A stretch of DNA of 64,000 nt, from assembly GCA_035772405.1 (NCBI GenBank), contig JAYKKM010000221.1, positions 487,501-551,500 on the forward strand, read 5' to 3'. The position numbers were made by a program, and so were the translations under genes. This DNA comes from Chrysogorgia sp. JL179-B06. Its lineage: Eukaryota; Cnidaria; Anthozoa; Scleralcyonacea; Chrysogorgiidae. Below are positions 41,390-51,278 of the stretch, in pieces. The first letter of the stretch is position 1, and every line of letters starts with the position of its first letter. The notes under the pieces were generated by a model. That model had not been told where the DNA came from and did not search any database. It was given only the letters and a program-made list of their open reading frames with translations.

Positions 41390-41734
41390 ATGGTTGAAGA
41401 CTCACAGACGGCTGTCGACGCTAAGATCACAGCTGATGTGAAAAGTGTTAAGGTGAAGGACCCAAAGCGCGTCGCTGCTGGTAAAAAGTTGGCTGAGATA
41501 TCGAAAGCTGCGAAAGAAAAAAAAATGCGTGAAATGATAGTCAACGAAGAACAGGGTGGTGAGTGGGGTTATGGATATGTTGTCGGGACACTTGGTGTAA
41601 TCATCGCTGGTGCTTCGTTATGGTACACAATTAGTAGTGAAAAAGAGACACGACTAGAGCCTGTGAGTACTACACCAGCTGTGTCAGAAAGTTGTAGAAC
41701 TCGTCGTCCAACACTTGACACATTTGATTCTTAA
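41390..41734 (+). CDS. Small single-pass membrane protein (C)
   Basis: 114 aa. A basic segment VKDPKRVAAGKKLAEISKAA is followed by KEKKMRE and one hydrophobic helix (YVVGTLGVIIAGASLWYTI). The tail is Ser/Thr/Pro-rich. The KDPKRVxAGKxLA block is shared with B and, as I recall, with many cnidarian Polintons. Function unknown; first of three small membrane-protein genes. Confidence 0.65.
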   Translation: MVEDSQTAVDAKITADVKSVKVKDPKRVAAGKKLAEISKAAKEKKMREMIVNEEQGGEWGYGYVVGTLGVIIAGASLWYTISSEKETRLEPVSTTPAVSESCRTRRPTLDTFDS

Positions 41735-41755
41735 ACAAAACACACGACAATGTAT

Positions 41756-41992
41756 ATGACTGCGATCGATCGAAAAGAACTTATGAACGAATTGTACGAC
41801 GCGCTACTTGTCACGACTGGTGCTGTGGTAGTGAGTATGATTTCGAAAAAGGCTTTGGGGGAACCATTGGGAACACCAGAGACAGTGAAAGGCACAGTGA
41901 AACTTGCTGCGGCTGTTGGTGCAGGAACGTTGCTAGTAAAATGGTTACAATCGAAAAAGTGGATACCGACAGATCCATTTAAATCAACGTAA
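41756..41992 (+). CDS. Small membrane protein with two hydrophobic segments (C)
   Basis: 78 aa from ATG 41,756 (MTAIDRKELMNELYDAL), matching MASIDRKELMNELYDAA in B; an in-frame ATG at 41,750 is an alternative. Two hydrophobic helices (VVVSMISKKAL region and VKLAAAVGAGTLLVKWL) end in a Pro/Asp tail. Second gene of the conserved trio. Confidence 0.65.
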   Translation: MTAIDRKELMNELYDALLVTTGAVVVSMISKKALGEPLGTPETVKGTVKLAAAVGAGTLLVKWLQSKKWIPTDPFKST

Positions 41993-41996
41993 GTTA

Positions 41997-42416
41997 ATGG
42001 TGAGTGTTGTGGCTGGAGGGATTTTTAATGCAGTGGCTTTTGCAGGCGCTGGCTTTATGTTCTCGAAGTTTAATCACTCGGGTTATGAAGCTGAGATGAA
42101 AAGACATAACCATGCGTTGGAACAGTTAGCCAGTGCGAAAGAAGTGTGGTATGAAAATGAGGTCGCTAAGAAAGATAAGATCCAGCGTTTACGACAACGG
42201 CTCTCTGACGCTAATGCTGACATCAATGACACAAACCACGCGTTGGAAGAACTTAGAAGCGTAATGACTATTCAGTACAGCGGACGAGTGTTCACTGACC
42301 TCCCGAAGGTTACGGATTACTACCAACCAAGTGCGGAAATGAAGGAATACCAATTGTTGTTTGTTAGCGCGTTAGGTTTGGGCAGTGGAATAGCGGTATG
42401 GGTACTAGTTCGGTAA
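41997..42416 (+). CDS. Membrane protein with central coiled coil (C)
   Basis: 139 aa. N-terminal hydrophobic helix (VVAGGIFNAVAFAGAGFMFSK without the first residues), then a charged coiled coil (LRQRLSDANADINDTNHAL). The conserved VTDYYQPSAEMKEYQ follows, then a C-terminal hydrophobic helix (LGLGSGIAVWVLV). Both ends could be in a membrane with the coil outside. The DYYxPS motif is shared with B and cnidarian Polinton proteins. Function unknown. Confidence 0.65.
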   Translation: MVSVVAGGIFNAVAFAGAGFMFSKFNHSGYEAEMKRHNHALEQLASAKEVWYENEVAKKDKIQRLRQRLSDANADINDTNHALEELRSVMTIQYSGRVFTDLPKVTDYYQPSAEMKEYQLLFVSALGLGSGIAVWVLVR

Positions 42417-42441
42417 AAAAAATGTTGGAGTAGTATAAGCG

Positions 42442-43023
42442 ATGGACAAACTTATGAGGCAGATGAGTTATGGCTTAACAATTGACGAAATCGCGAATGA
42501 GACGCAAATTGAGTGTGGAGGCACCTTCAGGTTTTACTACTGCTCGGATTGCAACGTTGTGAAAAATGTGACTAACTGCGGTGGGTACGCATGTCCAAAG
42601 TGTGGCGACATCGAATGGGGTTACACTCAGAGTTACAGCGACATGAGACTCACACGGTTAAAAAGCGTTCACAAACGGTCTTGGTGGATGGGGAGGAGAC
42701 TACGTAACGTTGTAAGGGGTGAGCACCTTGAGTTGATAAAGGAGGACTTCCTGAAAGTTGTCAATATGCTGCACTCATACAATTTGATCAAGGGTAGAAA
42801 TGTCAGCAGATATGGGTACTACATTATTAGGTTGTGTCATAGAAGACGAGTCGAGACACTCAAGGAGGTGTCAGACCTCAAAGACGGGAAGGTGAAAGAC
42901 TTGTTTGATAACAATCTGTTTGGGGTGGTGTACCCAGAGCTGGGATGGTGTGAAAGTGGTGACAATTACTACGACGAGTGGTTTAGGAAAAAAACAAGTG
43001 TAGTATATAGAAGCCATGGGTGA
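42442..43023 (+). CDS. Zinc-ribbon protein, possibly VLTF3-like transcription factor (C)
   Basis: 193 aa. An N-terminal zinc ribbon has Cys pairs YYCSDCN and YACPKCGD. A helical, basic middle follows, then a C-terminal FDNNLFGVVYPELGWCE. Poxvirus VLTF-3-like late transcription factors have a zinc ribbon and a C-terminal motif ending in a similar ELGW, so a late-promoter role is suggested. The match is weak. It overlaps the polymerase start by 8 bp (ATGGGTGA). B's homologue is broken. Confidence 0.45.
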   Translation: MDKLMRQMSYGLTIDEIANETQIECGGTFRFYYCSDCNVVKNVTNCGGYACPKCGDIEWGYTQSYSDMRLTRLKSVHKRSWWMGRRLRNVVRGEHLELIKEDFLKVVNMLHSYNLIKGRNVSRYGYYIIRLCHRRRVETLKEVSDLKDGKVKDLFDNNLFGVVYPELGWCESGDNYYDEWFRKKTSVVYRSHG

Positions 43024-46000
43024 CGCCACAGAAAACTCACTTGTTAGAAATGGTGCAGCCGTTGTAAATCCACTAACAGGTAGAGCAGTCGACGTTCATG
43101 GGCGAGTCTACAATCGACTTGTTAGAGACGGCATTTTTAGCGACACGACAAATGTCAGTACTATTAACCCGCTGACAAACAGGCGAGTTAACGTTGGTAG
43201 TCGGACACACAACCGTCTTGTCAGAAACCAGGAGGCACAACCCACAGTTGAAGACCATAGCCCACGGCTGTTGGATCGAGCATTGAGAGGGTTCACAAGG
43301 TCTTATGGAGTCGAGGTGGTTAACGATAGAGACATCAATCAGGTGAACGGTAGTAGAAGCGCTGTCATCAACCTTTTGAGACGTGAACTAGGTGAGACCA
43401 ACGGAATGAAAGTGGTAGAGACAGTCAAGGTCACTTTTGAGAAAGTTTTAGAACTCAATAAGACCACGTACAAAACTGCCTACTTTAACAGCGAAACGTT
43501 CGTCGTCATTAATGAACACGACATTGAGGGTGTCGCCAATCGTGGGTCGGAACAGATCTTGACGCGGATAGCTGGGTGGTTATCTGAGGGGTCTGGATGG
43601 ACTATCGACAAAATAGATGCGCACTACGTCAATATCGCTATTTACAGACCTCTGCGTGGGAGTAGCTACATTGCGTTGCCAAAGGAGCTGCGTAACAGTA
43701 AGAAGGGTTTGATAAACGTAAATAACAATGATGACAACGAGTGCTTTAGATGGTGTCACCTCGCACATAAATTCCCTGTTGGAAAAAACTCTGATAGAAC
43801 GTCGAAGTACGCCAGCCATATCAGTGAGCTGAATTACGATGGAATTGACTTCCCAGTATCAGTCAAAGACTACAACAAGATCGAAAAGGCAAACGATATT
43901 AGCATTAACGTTTTTGGGTACGAAAATAAGCAGCCATTCCCTGTGTACGTTTCTAAGGAATCGTACCCTGACCATATGGACCTATTGTTGATAACTAATG
44001 ACGTAGGTAACAAGCACTACGTCTACATTCGCGATTTTAATAAATTCATGCACCGGCAGACAAAGCACGAGGCGAGAAAGCACTTTTGTAGGTACTGTTT
44101 GCAGTGTTTCACCCGAGAGGACGTGCTTGAAAACCACATTGAAGTGTGTTTGGTCATCAATGGGAAGCAAGCTATTAAAATGCCACAAAAAGGTGCGAAA
44201 GTGAAATATGAGAATTTTAGTAGACAGCTAAACGTACCATTTGTGGTGTACGCAGACTTCGAGGCTATCACACAGAAGGTGCACACAGCAACAAAGCTGT
44301 CAAGCGAGTGTAGCTACACAAATGCCTACCAGAGGCACGTTGACTGTGGCTATGGGTACAAATTAGTTTGTTGCTACGACAACGAGCACAGTAAGCCAGT
44401 GAAAGTGTACCGTGGTGAAAACGCAGTTAATAAGTTCATTGGGGAGATGTTAGAAATTGTTGAATATTGTAAAGAAACATCTGAAAGTCACTTTAACAAA
44501 GAAATGGTGTTGACTGACGACGATAAGAAGAATTTCGACGAGGCTAAGAGTTGCCATATTTGCAGCGTTGAGTACACTGGCGCTGACGTTAGAGTGAGAG
44601 ACCACTGTCACGTGTCAGGTAAGTACAGAGGGTCCGCGCATCGTGACTGTAATGTGAACTTTAAGTTGACTGATAAAATTCCTGTGATCTTTCATAACTT
44701 ACGTGGCTACGATAGTCATTTCATCATGCAGGAGATTGGCAAGTTTGGTCAAGACATAAACGTGATACCGAACAACATGGAGAAGTACATGGCGTTCATG
44801 CTTGGAAAAAACTTGGTGTTCTTGGACAGCTTTCAGTTCATGAGTAGCGGTCTAGACAACTTGGTGAAGAACCTACCAAGGGACGCTTTCAAGTACACGT
44901 CAGAAGTGTTTCGCGACGACGGGTTGGCACTTATGACAAGAAAGGGGGTCTATCCCTATGATTATATGGACTCCTTTGATAAATTCGATGAATGTGAGCT
45001 ACCCTCCAAAAAGGACTTCTACAGCGTTCTGAACGATGAGCACATCACGGAAGAAATGCACGAGCGCGCCATCGACGTGTGGGACTACTTCGACGTTAAA
45101 AGTATGGGTGGGTATCACGACCTGTATTTGAAAAGCGATGTGCTCTTGCTCGCCGACGTTTTTGAGAACTTTAGAAAGACGTGCCATCGCGAGTATAAAT
45201 TAGACCCTTGCCATTATTTCACATCGCCTGGATTGGCTTGGGATGCCATGTTAAAGATGACTGGAGTGGAGCTCGAATTATTGTCCGACATCGACATGTT
45301 CCAGTTCGTAGAACTAGGTATGCGTGGTGGTGGTGTGAGCTACATATGCAACAGACATGGCGTGGCGAATAATAAGTACATGGAAGGGTATGACAAAGAG
45401 CAAGAGTCGAAGTATTTGATGTACCTTGACGCCAACAACTTGTATGGATGGGCAATGAGTCGAAGTCTACCCACAGGCGGCTTCAAGTGGTTGACTGAGA
45501 AAGAAATAGAAAAAGTTAATCTATGTGACTATCACAACAATAGTAAAAAAGGTTTACTGCTCGAGGTTGACTTGGAGTACCCAACCCATTTGCATGACCT
45601 ACACAACGATTACCCGTTGGCTCCCGAGAAGATGGAGATAACCGTTGACATGTTGTCGGAGTACTGCACGAAAATCAAAAATAAGTTTAACGTGAGTGTT
45701 GGTGGTGTGAAGAAGCTGGTGACTAATTTGATGGACAAAAAAAAGTATGTGTGTCACTACGGAAATCTGCAGTTGTACATGGATCTTGGATTAAAAATCA
45801 ATAAGATTCACAGGGTCCTGCAGTTTGACCAGTCCAAGTGGCTAGGCAAGTACATCGACTTTAACACAGTCAAAAGAACTGCGGCTAAGAACGCTTTTGA
45901 GAAGGACTTCTTCAAGTTGATGAACAACAGTGTGTTCGGAAAAAACGATGGAAAACTTGAGGAAGCGTGTGGACGTAAGATTAGTGACCACTGCGAAGAA

Positions 46001-46727
46001 ATTAGAAAAGCTTGTCTCGAAGCCGACGTTTGTGTCTTGCAAAATATTTAGCGAGAACTTAGTCGCTGTCCATAAGGTTAAAGAAACGCTGACACTAAAT
46101 AGACCTGCATATGTGGGTATGTGCATACTAGACTTGAGTAAAACGCTGATGTACAATTTTCACTACAATTATATTATGAAAAAGTACTCTAGCGACACCT
46201 GCAGATTGCACTTCACTGACACTGACAGTCTGTTGTACTCAATCAAAACTGACGACGTTTACTCCGACTTTATGATGGAGTGCGAAAAGTTCGACAATAG
46301 CGACTATCCTGCAGACAGCCCATTCTTTTTTAGAGAGAATAAGAAAGTTATTGGGAAGATGAAGGACGAGTGCGCTGGAACGCCAATTGTCGAGTTCGTC
46401 GGGTTGCGCAGTAAAATGTACAGCTATTTGAAAGAGGGTGGAGGTGGTGGGAAAACCGCTAAAGGTATTAGAAAGAACATAATTAAAAAGGTAATCAGAC
46501 ACGAAGATTACAAAAGCGTGCTACTAGAGCAGAAACAATTGCGACACACAATGAAGACCATTAGAAGTGTCAAACATCAGCTCGGTAGCTATGAAATTAA
46601 TAAAGTATCGCTATCCTGTTTTGATGACAAACGATACCTTTTAGAAAATGGTATTGACTCCTACGCGTATGGTCACAAAAACATTGAAGCGAGAGACACC
46701 ACTGAAAATAGTGAGCAAACGGACTAA
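43016..46727 (+). pseudogene. Protein-primed DNA polymerase B, one frameshift (C)
   Basis: The main frame is 43,016-46,051, with the rest in another frame to 46,727. N-terminal part: two NPLTGR/NPLTNR-type repeats, then a domain conserved in cnidarian Polintons (GFTRSYGVEV, GWLSEGSGWTIDKID, CRYCLQCFTREDVLENH). Exonuclease motif YADFEAI lies at about 44,250, with ECSYTNAYQR and HNLRGYDSHF after it. Polymerase motif A is YLDANNLYGWAM, the next KLMNNSVFGK, and motif C FTDTDSL at about 46,217. An extra A in the A6 run at about 45,942 shifts the frame just after SVFGK. It may be a real inactivating change or an assembly error. Replicates the linear element DNA from protein-bound ends. Confidence 0.88.
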
Positions 46728-47301
46728 TTTGCAAAACAACTGGCTATTTGTTAGTCAATGTTGTTAGCCAATCAAAAGAGCGTCATTTCGCTATCCATTT
46801 GGATAAAACATCACCACTAGAATCAAAATCTAGTGGTTTTTTTTCGCGCGTGAATTTGTGAGACAGCAGTGGAACGTGTCGGTGGTTTGTTGAACAAAAA
46901 TGTAAAAATGCTGAAATGACACCTTCTACTTTTTTAAATGTGTGAAAACGTTGAAGTGGCACACTATGCCTTTTTTAAATACGCGAAAATGTTGAAACGA
47001 CATTCTCTACTTTTTAAAGACGTGAAAATGATGAAACGACACATTCTAGCTTTAAATTTAGCGAAAATTGTTATTTTGGTATTTCTTATCAATTGAGTAG
47101 AAAACATGGGAGGGGTGTTTAGATTGACTAATGATTGCCATAGTAGTATAGAGAGTGGTGGTACGAGCTCACCAACGTCGATTGTAAAACATAAACACCA
47201 AAACATCGCTAAGTTGTGGCTTGACACAAATTTGGCGATGTTTTGGTGTTTATATTACGGTTGACGTTGACTGAGCTCGTACCGCCACTCTCTATACTAC
47301 T
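46700..47301 (-). repeat. Element C right terminal inverted repeat, ~602 bp
   Basis: Complement of 28,824-29,426. The polymerase gene ends partly inside it, with its last codons matching the noncoding side of the left repeat. Confidence 0.95.
47142..47301. repeat. 160-bp palindrome at the tip of C, right
   Basis: Mirror copy of 28,824-28,983. Both begin and end with AGTAGTATAGAGAGTGG and its complement. Confidence 0.95.
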
Positions 47302-47307
47302 GCTCAC
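47302..47307. other. Target-site duplication of C, right copy (GCTCAC)
   Basis: Matches 28,818-28,823 exactly. Confidence 0.9.
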
Positions 47308-47512
47308 CCAGATAGTCAACAAATGTTTGTCTAAACTTATGTCTCCTAACAATCGGTTTGTACCTGGTGTACGTGTCTTGGGATTTTAACCAGTCCTTTA
47401 TCTTTGCCCTACTAACACTTAGTCCATCTTCCAACGCTCTTTTGTACAGTCTCTCAGCAGACTGGTAACCAGTTGATGGGTTGTAGTAAATATCTCTTAG
47501 TTCTTGCTCCAT
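47302..47512 (-). pseudogene. Integrase of B, N-terminal part (upstream of C insertion)
   Basis: About 70 residues from ATG 47,512 (MEQELRDIYYNPSTGYQSAE ... TRYKPIVRRHKFRQTFVDY) ending at the insertion site. It corresponds to residues 1-70 of C's integrase. The rest of the gene resumes at 28,823. Codon phase is kept across the insertion when one target copy is removed. Confidence 0.85.
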
Positions 47513-47517
47513 ATACA

Positions 47518-48162
47518 CTACATGATATGTAAATCTAACAGCACCTCGCCAACGCTAACACTGTTGTCGTCCTGATCTGTTATCTTGAACTCTAGTTGGT
47601 TGACGACTCCTTTGTTTATTGGGATTTTCGACCCAACGCCAAAATGTTGTACAGAGCCCTTTAATGTCTGTGTGCTAGTTATTGGCAGTACTGTGATACA
47701 ATCACTTTTGCTACCGTTAACTATGTTCTTAGATCTGTCCACAATATTAGATGTTACTTGTATGTATTTCAGTCCTATGTTAACGTTCACAACGTTGGGA
47801 CTGGTTTTTGTGGTGGCTATTGTAGTGTTTTCGTCAAACCCTAAAAGTTGTCCAAATTTAAACAGTTCTATTTGTTGATCAGTTGTTATCGTACACGTCA
47901 AGTCATATCTGTTAGCCACTAGCTTCACGTCTCCTAACTCTTTCAAGTCGTCGGCGATCATTTTAAAGGTGTGGTACCCAGGACTAAAAACGTGGTCAAT
48001 ACTGTTATAAGTTACCTTACTGTTGGCTGTGGTTACATTAACGTAGTCCCAAAAGATGGTTGCCTCCTTCACTAGTAAGTAAGGGTCTGAGTTAGTTGCT
48101 AGAGTTGACTCTGGTAGGTCTACAGTTTTCGTTGAACCACTAATCAATACTACCACTCTCAT
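47518..48162 (-). CDS. Putative minor (penton-like) capsid protein (B)
   Basis: 214 aa, starting MRVVVLISG. Shares with C the segments ATIFWDYVN, FGQLLGFDEN, GLKYIQVTSNIVD, LPITSTQTLKGSVQ and INKGVVNQLEF, ending LLDLHIM. Beta-rich and intact. It lies next to the integrase start and is divergent from the anchored protein gene. The assignment as minor capsid is by pattern only. Confidence 0.45.
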   Translation of the reverse strand: MRVVVLISGSTKTVDLPESTLATNSDPYLLVKEATIFWDYVNVTTANSKVTYNSIDHVFSPGYHTFKMIADDLKELGDVKLVANRYDLTCTITTDQQIELFKFGQLLGFDENTTIATTKTSPNVVNVNIGLKYIQVTSNIVDRSKNIVNGSKSDCITVLPITSTQTLKGSVQHFGVGSKIPINKGVVNQLEFKITDQDDNSVSVGEVLLDLHIM

Positions 48163-48179
48163 ATAACGTACGGTATGTT
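48163..48179. promoter_or_regulatory. Bidirectional promoter between the two arms (B)
   Basis: A 17-bp gap (ATAACGTACGGTATGTT) between divergent ATGs, closely matching the 24-bp gap in C. Confidence 0.5.
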
Positions 48180-49823
48180 ATGATGGACGCGTTCAAAAGA
48201 AAGTATCCTTATGCTGACAAGAATAGGTTTTTTCTTGACGTTGACGACAATATGCATATACATATATTCTTCGTGACGAAAACTAATATTGGTGACGTTA
48301 GTGTAGACTCGAGTAGGTTTAAGACTAATCAGGAGTATACTAAGTATCTAACGATAAACAAACCAATGATAGCTAATCAAAAAGAGATAGCTAACGCCGT
48401 ACGCGTGGCTAAGCTGAATCTAGTGAAAAAGTACCCTCACGTCACTCTGAGCAAGTTCGAGTTCGATCCAACTGTCTCACAAGATGGTGAGGTTAATGGC
48501 GTTGACATATATTTTAGAAACAACGACATCATAAGCACGAACATAACTAGTGATACCTTCAAAAACGACAAGAGTATGTGGGTTTGGTTACATAACAACA
48601 AGTCTCCAAAAGGTCACGACGACAAGTTTCCAGAAATATGGCTATCTGGTGGAACTATCCAACCATTATCAAAAGGTCGCAAGAACCACTGGGGACTTTG
48701 GGATGGTTATCCAACGGAAAACGTGTTGAACTACCCAGTGAATAACTTTAGAGTATTCGTTAATCAAAAGAATTACTTTCTCTCAAAGCTACCAATATTA
48801 CAAATCACCACGTCAAAGACAAAGTCGAAGTGGGACGACAACGAGAGCTACTATAGGGTTGTGTTTGCAACATATTGTGCAAGTTTCTGTTGTGGAGTGT
48901 CGTTACAACACTTGTCACCCTCGCAAGAAGTCCACCCTGTTATCACAAGTGTAATGAGGTTTCACCTATACTTTACTGTTAGAAGACTTCTCAGAAGGAT
49001 GGAAGGTGGTGAGAGTATGAGATCTATAAGTAGAGAGTTTGACGCTGGAGAATTGTATGGTAAGACAGACAAGATTCCTAGAAAGCATTACTACCAAGGT
49101 AAGGTTCTTGCTGATGGTACAACAGGTGAGAAGAGAGTCTTCACGATTAACGACGTTAAGAACGACTACAAACGATACGTTCCTCTGGTGTCGAATGGTT
49201 TTACCAACATTGGGCGACAATACCTAAATCAATCTATAGAAGCCTTTGTTTACTCCACACTTGGTGCACAAGCGAGAACACGTGTGTCAGTCGTCGGTGA
49301 TTCTGCAGGTAGTCTAGAGACTCAGCAAGAGTTCCGCAAGTTGGTGGAGGACAGCGTCATAAACTATGACGTGTCAACGTGGATTCTCAACATGAACAAG
49401 TCGATTAGAGACACTAACGTTGTCCAAAATCTTGCGCTGTCACCGTCTACGTGGCTCATGCCAAGTAATGTGGTAATCCTCAAGAACAAAATAGCTGGGT
49501 ACAACAACCTGTTGAAGACTGCCACGCAGAGTATGAAGTTTGGAGTAAACAGTGGGTTAAACTACACGGAAACGACAGAGGTCAAGAAAGTACACCAAGA
49601 CGGTGGAGAGCACCTGGAGACACTTGGTAAACCAAAGGTGACGAATCGTCTGACACCAAACGTGACACACCAGGAAGAGCATCTGGAGACACTCGACAAA
49701 CCAAAGGTGACACACCGTCTGGAGGTATCAAAGGCGACACCAGGTGACAACACGACAGAGTTGGGGCTAATTCTAGTAGTTTCGGCTGTGTCTGGCTATT
49801 TAGTGAGCAAATATGTGTTATAA
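48180..49823 (+). CDS. Large conserved protein with C-terminal membrane anchor (B)
   Basis: 547 aa, starting MMDAFKRKYPYADKNRFF. It holds about 45 more N-terminal residues than the C protein, and the core is highly similar (YPHVTLSKFEF, KNHWGLWDGYPTENVLNY, ATYCASFCCGVSLQHLS, TLGAQARTRVSVVGDSAGS). The stalk has different repeats (HLETLGKPKVTNRL and HLETLDKPKVTHRL). A C-terminal helix (LGLILVVSAVSGYLVSKYVL) follows. Frame intact. Function unknown. Confidence 0.6.
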   Translation: MMDAFKRKYPYADKNRFFLDVDDNMHIHIFFVTKTNIGDVSVDSSRFKTNQEYTKYLTINKPMIANQKEIANAVRVAKLNLVKKYPHVTLSKFEFDPTVSQDGEVNGVDIYFRNNDIISTNITSDTFKNDKSMWVWLHNNKSPKGHDDKFPEIWLSGGTIQPLSKGRKNHWGLWDGYPTENVLNYPVNNFRVFVNQKNYFLSKLPILQITTSKTKSKWDDNESYYRVVFATYCASFCCGVSLQHLSPSQEVHPVITSVMRFHLYFTVRRLLRRMEGGESMRSISREFDAGELYGKTDKIPRKHYYQGKVLADGTTGEKRVFTINDVKNDYKRYVPLVSNGFTNIGRQYLNQSIEAFVYSTLGAQARTRVSVVGDSAGSLETQQEFRKLVEDSVINYDVSTWILNMNKSIRDTNVVQNLALSPSTWLMPSNVVILKNKIAGYNNLLKTATQSMKFGVNSGLNYTETTEVKKVHQDGGEHLETLGKPKVTNRLTPNVTHQEEHLETLDKPKVTHRLEVSKATPGDNTTELGLILVVSAVSGYLVSKYVL

Positions 49824-49827
49824 CATA

Positions 49828-50775
49828 ATGAGTCTAAGTTATGGATTTGAGGACAGAGACTACGAGAGCGACAAAATACTAAGAAGAGCGAAGAGACATC
49901 TAGACAGTGACCCTAAGTTAAGCGTGAGCGGTGGGAGGATGTCTGGAGACATAGATATGGCGTTCAGGGCACTCAAAAACATAGCAGATCCAGAAGACGT
50001 TTTGGATGCTGTCAGTAAAAAAGTGTTGGAGTCCGTATACTTATCACAATACTTTAGAACGCAATCCTACAACGTTCTATTTGATTTTAACGTCACAAAG
50101 CACGCTGTGAGTATGGTGGAATACCACAATGGAACAAATAAAGTGAAAACCATTAGAGATAAAACGAACATGTTAGTACAATACGACCCAACATATGGTC
50201 CTATTATTGGTGTTAACGATGGTCATAGCTTCCTATCCCCTGAACTAACTCCAATTCCGTTTGAAGCTGGAGTACATTTTAACTGTCCACGTATGCAATA
50301 CTGCGACATATCCGTTTTTGTGGTAGTGAGGTTAGCCATGAGGGTAACTACGAAAGATTGGGAGGCGATTATCTCAAACGATGACGGATCGTGGGACAAA
50401 TACATAGGATACAAAGGAGTCGATAAATTATCGTATGGTGGTGGAGCTCCAGCAAAGGAGTACACGTGTACAATCCCAAATAACATCGACACCACCAAGA
50501 GACATATGATATCAATACATTGGCGGATGGGTAACTCCTACGTTAAGGTGAACAACGTAAGATCGACAGACTCAGACTTCACAGCTAACCACGAAGAGAT
50601 AGGATCTCCTTACGTAACGATCTTTGGAATGCATCGACCAAGAGTACTACTCGCACCCTACAAGTACCCGTCTATGATAGAGTTCTACGGTGTGAAGATT
50701 GTCTCTGGTTACGTGACGAGCCGAGACATAATATTAGTTGGTAGAGATATGATGAAGGAATATGGGGTAAGTTAA
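49828..50775 (+). CDS. Fiber-like attachment protein candidate (B)
   Basis: 315 aa from ATG 49,828 (MSLSYGFEDRD). N-terminal GGRMSGDIDMAFRALKNIAD with PEDVLDAVSKK is the tail-fibre-type element seen in C. The C-terminal beta domain keeps ISVFVVVRLAM, WEAIISNDDGSWDKYIGYK, MISIHWRMGNSYVKVNN and MIEFYGVKIVSGY. The variable parts between B and C are short surface-loop-like stretches around residues 95-130 and 205-220. Frame intact. Confidence 0.55.
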   Translation: MSLSYGFEDRDYESDKILRRAKRHLDSDPKLSVSGGRMSGDIDMAFRALKNIADPEDVLDAVSKKVLESVYLSQYFRTQSYNVLFDFNVTKHAVSMVEYHNGTNKVKTIRDKTNMLVQYDPTYGPIIGVNDGHSFLSPELTPIPFEAGVHFNCPRMQYCDISVFVVVRLAMRVTTKDWEAIISNDDGSWDKYIGYKGVDKLSYGGGAPAKEYTCTIPNNIDTTKRHMISIHWRMGNSYVKVNNVRSTDSDFTANHEEIGSPYVTIFGMHRPRVLLAPYKYPSMIEFYGVKIVSGYVTSRDIILVGRDMMKEYGVS

Positions 50776-51278
50776 TGAGGAAGAAGTCAGTTGTTGTTTT
50801 CAATCACATATCAAAGGATATGTCATAGGAAGAGGTGCTAGAGCTCAAACGTTTGTACGCGTACTACCACAAACTAGAAGCCTGTTACAAATGGAAATAC
50901 AAGAGGTTGAAGAAAGTTAAACTATCGTTAAACATGACTAGCATAGGGTTAACGACAGTAGGGATTATAGCTGGATCGATAACCGTTAACCCTCTAATCA
51001 TTGCTTGTATTAGTGGTCCTGGTGTGATCATCCAAGGCTACTTGGCTAAATCCAATCTGACGAATAGAGTGGAGCATTGTAAGTTCGCACACACTAGCTA
51101 TAAAAAGATACTGACACAACTAAGATCGTATCTTAGAGGTCTTCCTTACAACGAGTCAATGTTTCTCTCAGACGTTAAAGTGTTGGACGATAACGTGACT
51201 GACTTATGCCCACCAATCAATGGAATGGTGAAAAGGTACAATAAAGTATATGACGAGACCAACGTTCCAAAATAGGGT
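50776..51278 (+). pseudogene. Two-helix membrane protein (SLATT-like) with an early stop (B)
   Basis: From ATG 50,776 the frame has an in-frame TAG at 50,827-50,829 and then runs open to 51,275. The protein has a helical start (RLYAYYHKLEACYKWKYKRL). A hydrophobic pair follows (IGLTTVGIIAGSITVNPLII and CISGPGVIIQGYL), then a cytoplasmic-looking helix (YKKILTQLRSYLRGLP). The layout resembles SLATT-type two-helix proteins. A later ATG could restart synthesis. No counterpart in C. Confidence 0.5.

Larger units (their letters stand above)
28824..47301. mobile_element. Inner element C (Polinton/adintovirus-like), nearly intact
   Basis: 18,478 bp with ~600-bp inverted ends, AG...CT termini and a perfect 6-bp target duplication, inserted in B's integrase gene. 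It has nineteen gene calls in two divergent arms meeting at 36,116-36,139. All core genes are open except polymerase, which has one 1-nt frameshift. It is not a copy of B: shared proteins differ at about a quarter to a third of positions by eye, and several genes are present in only one of the two. Confidence 0.9.

Noticed and set aside
46239..46502. Antisense frames inside the polymerase and capsid genes
   Set aside because: They are shadows of strong coding sequence on the other strand.
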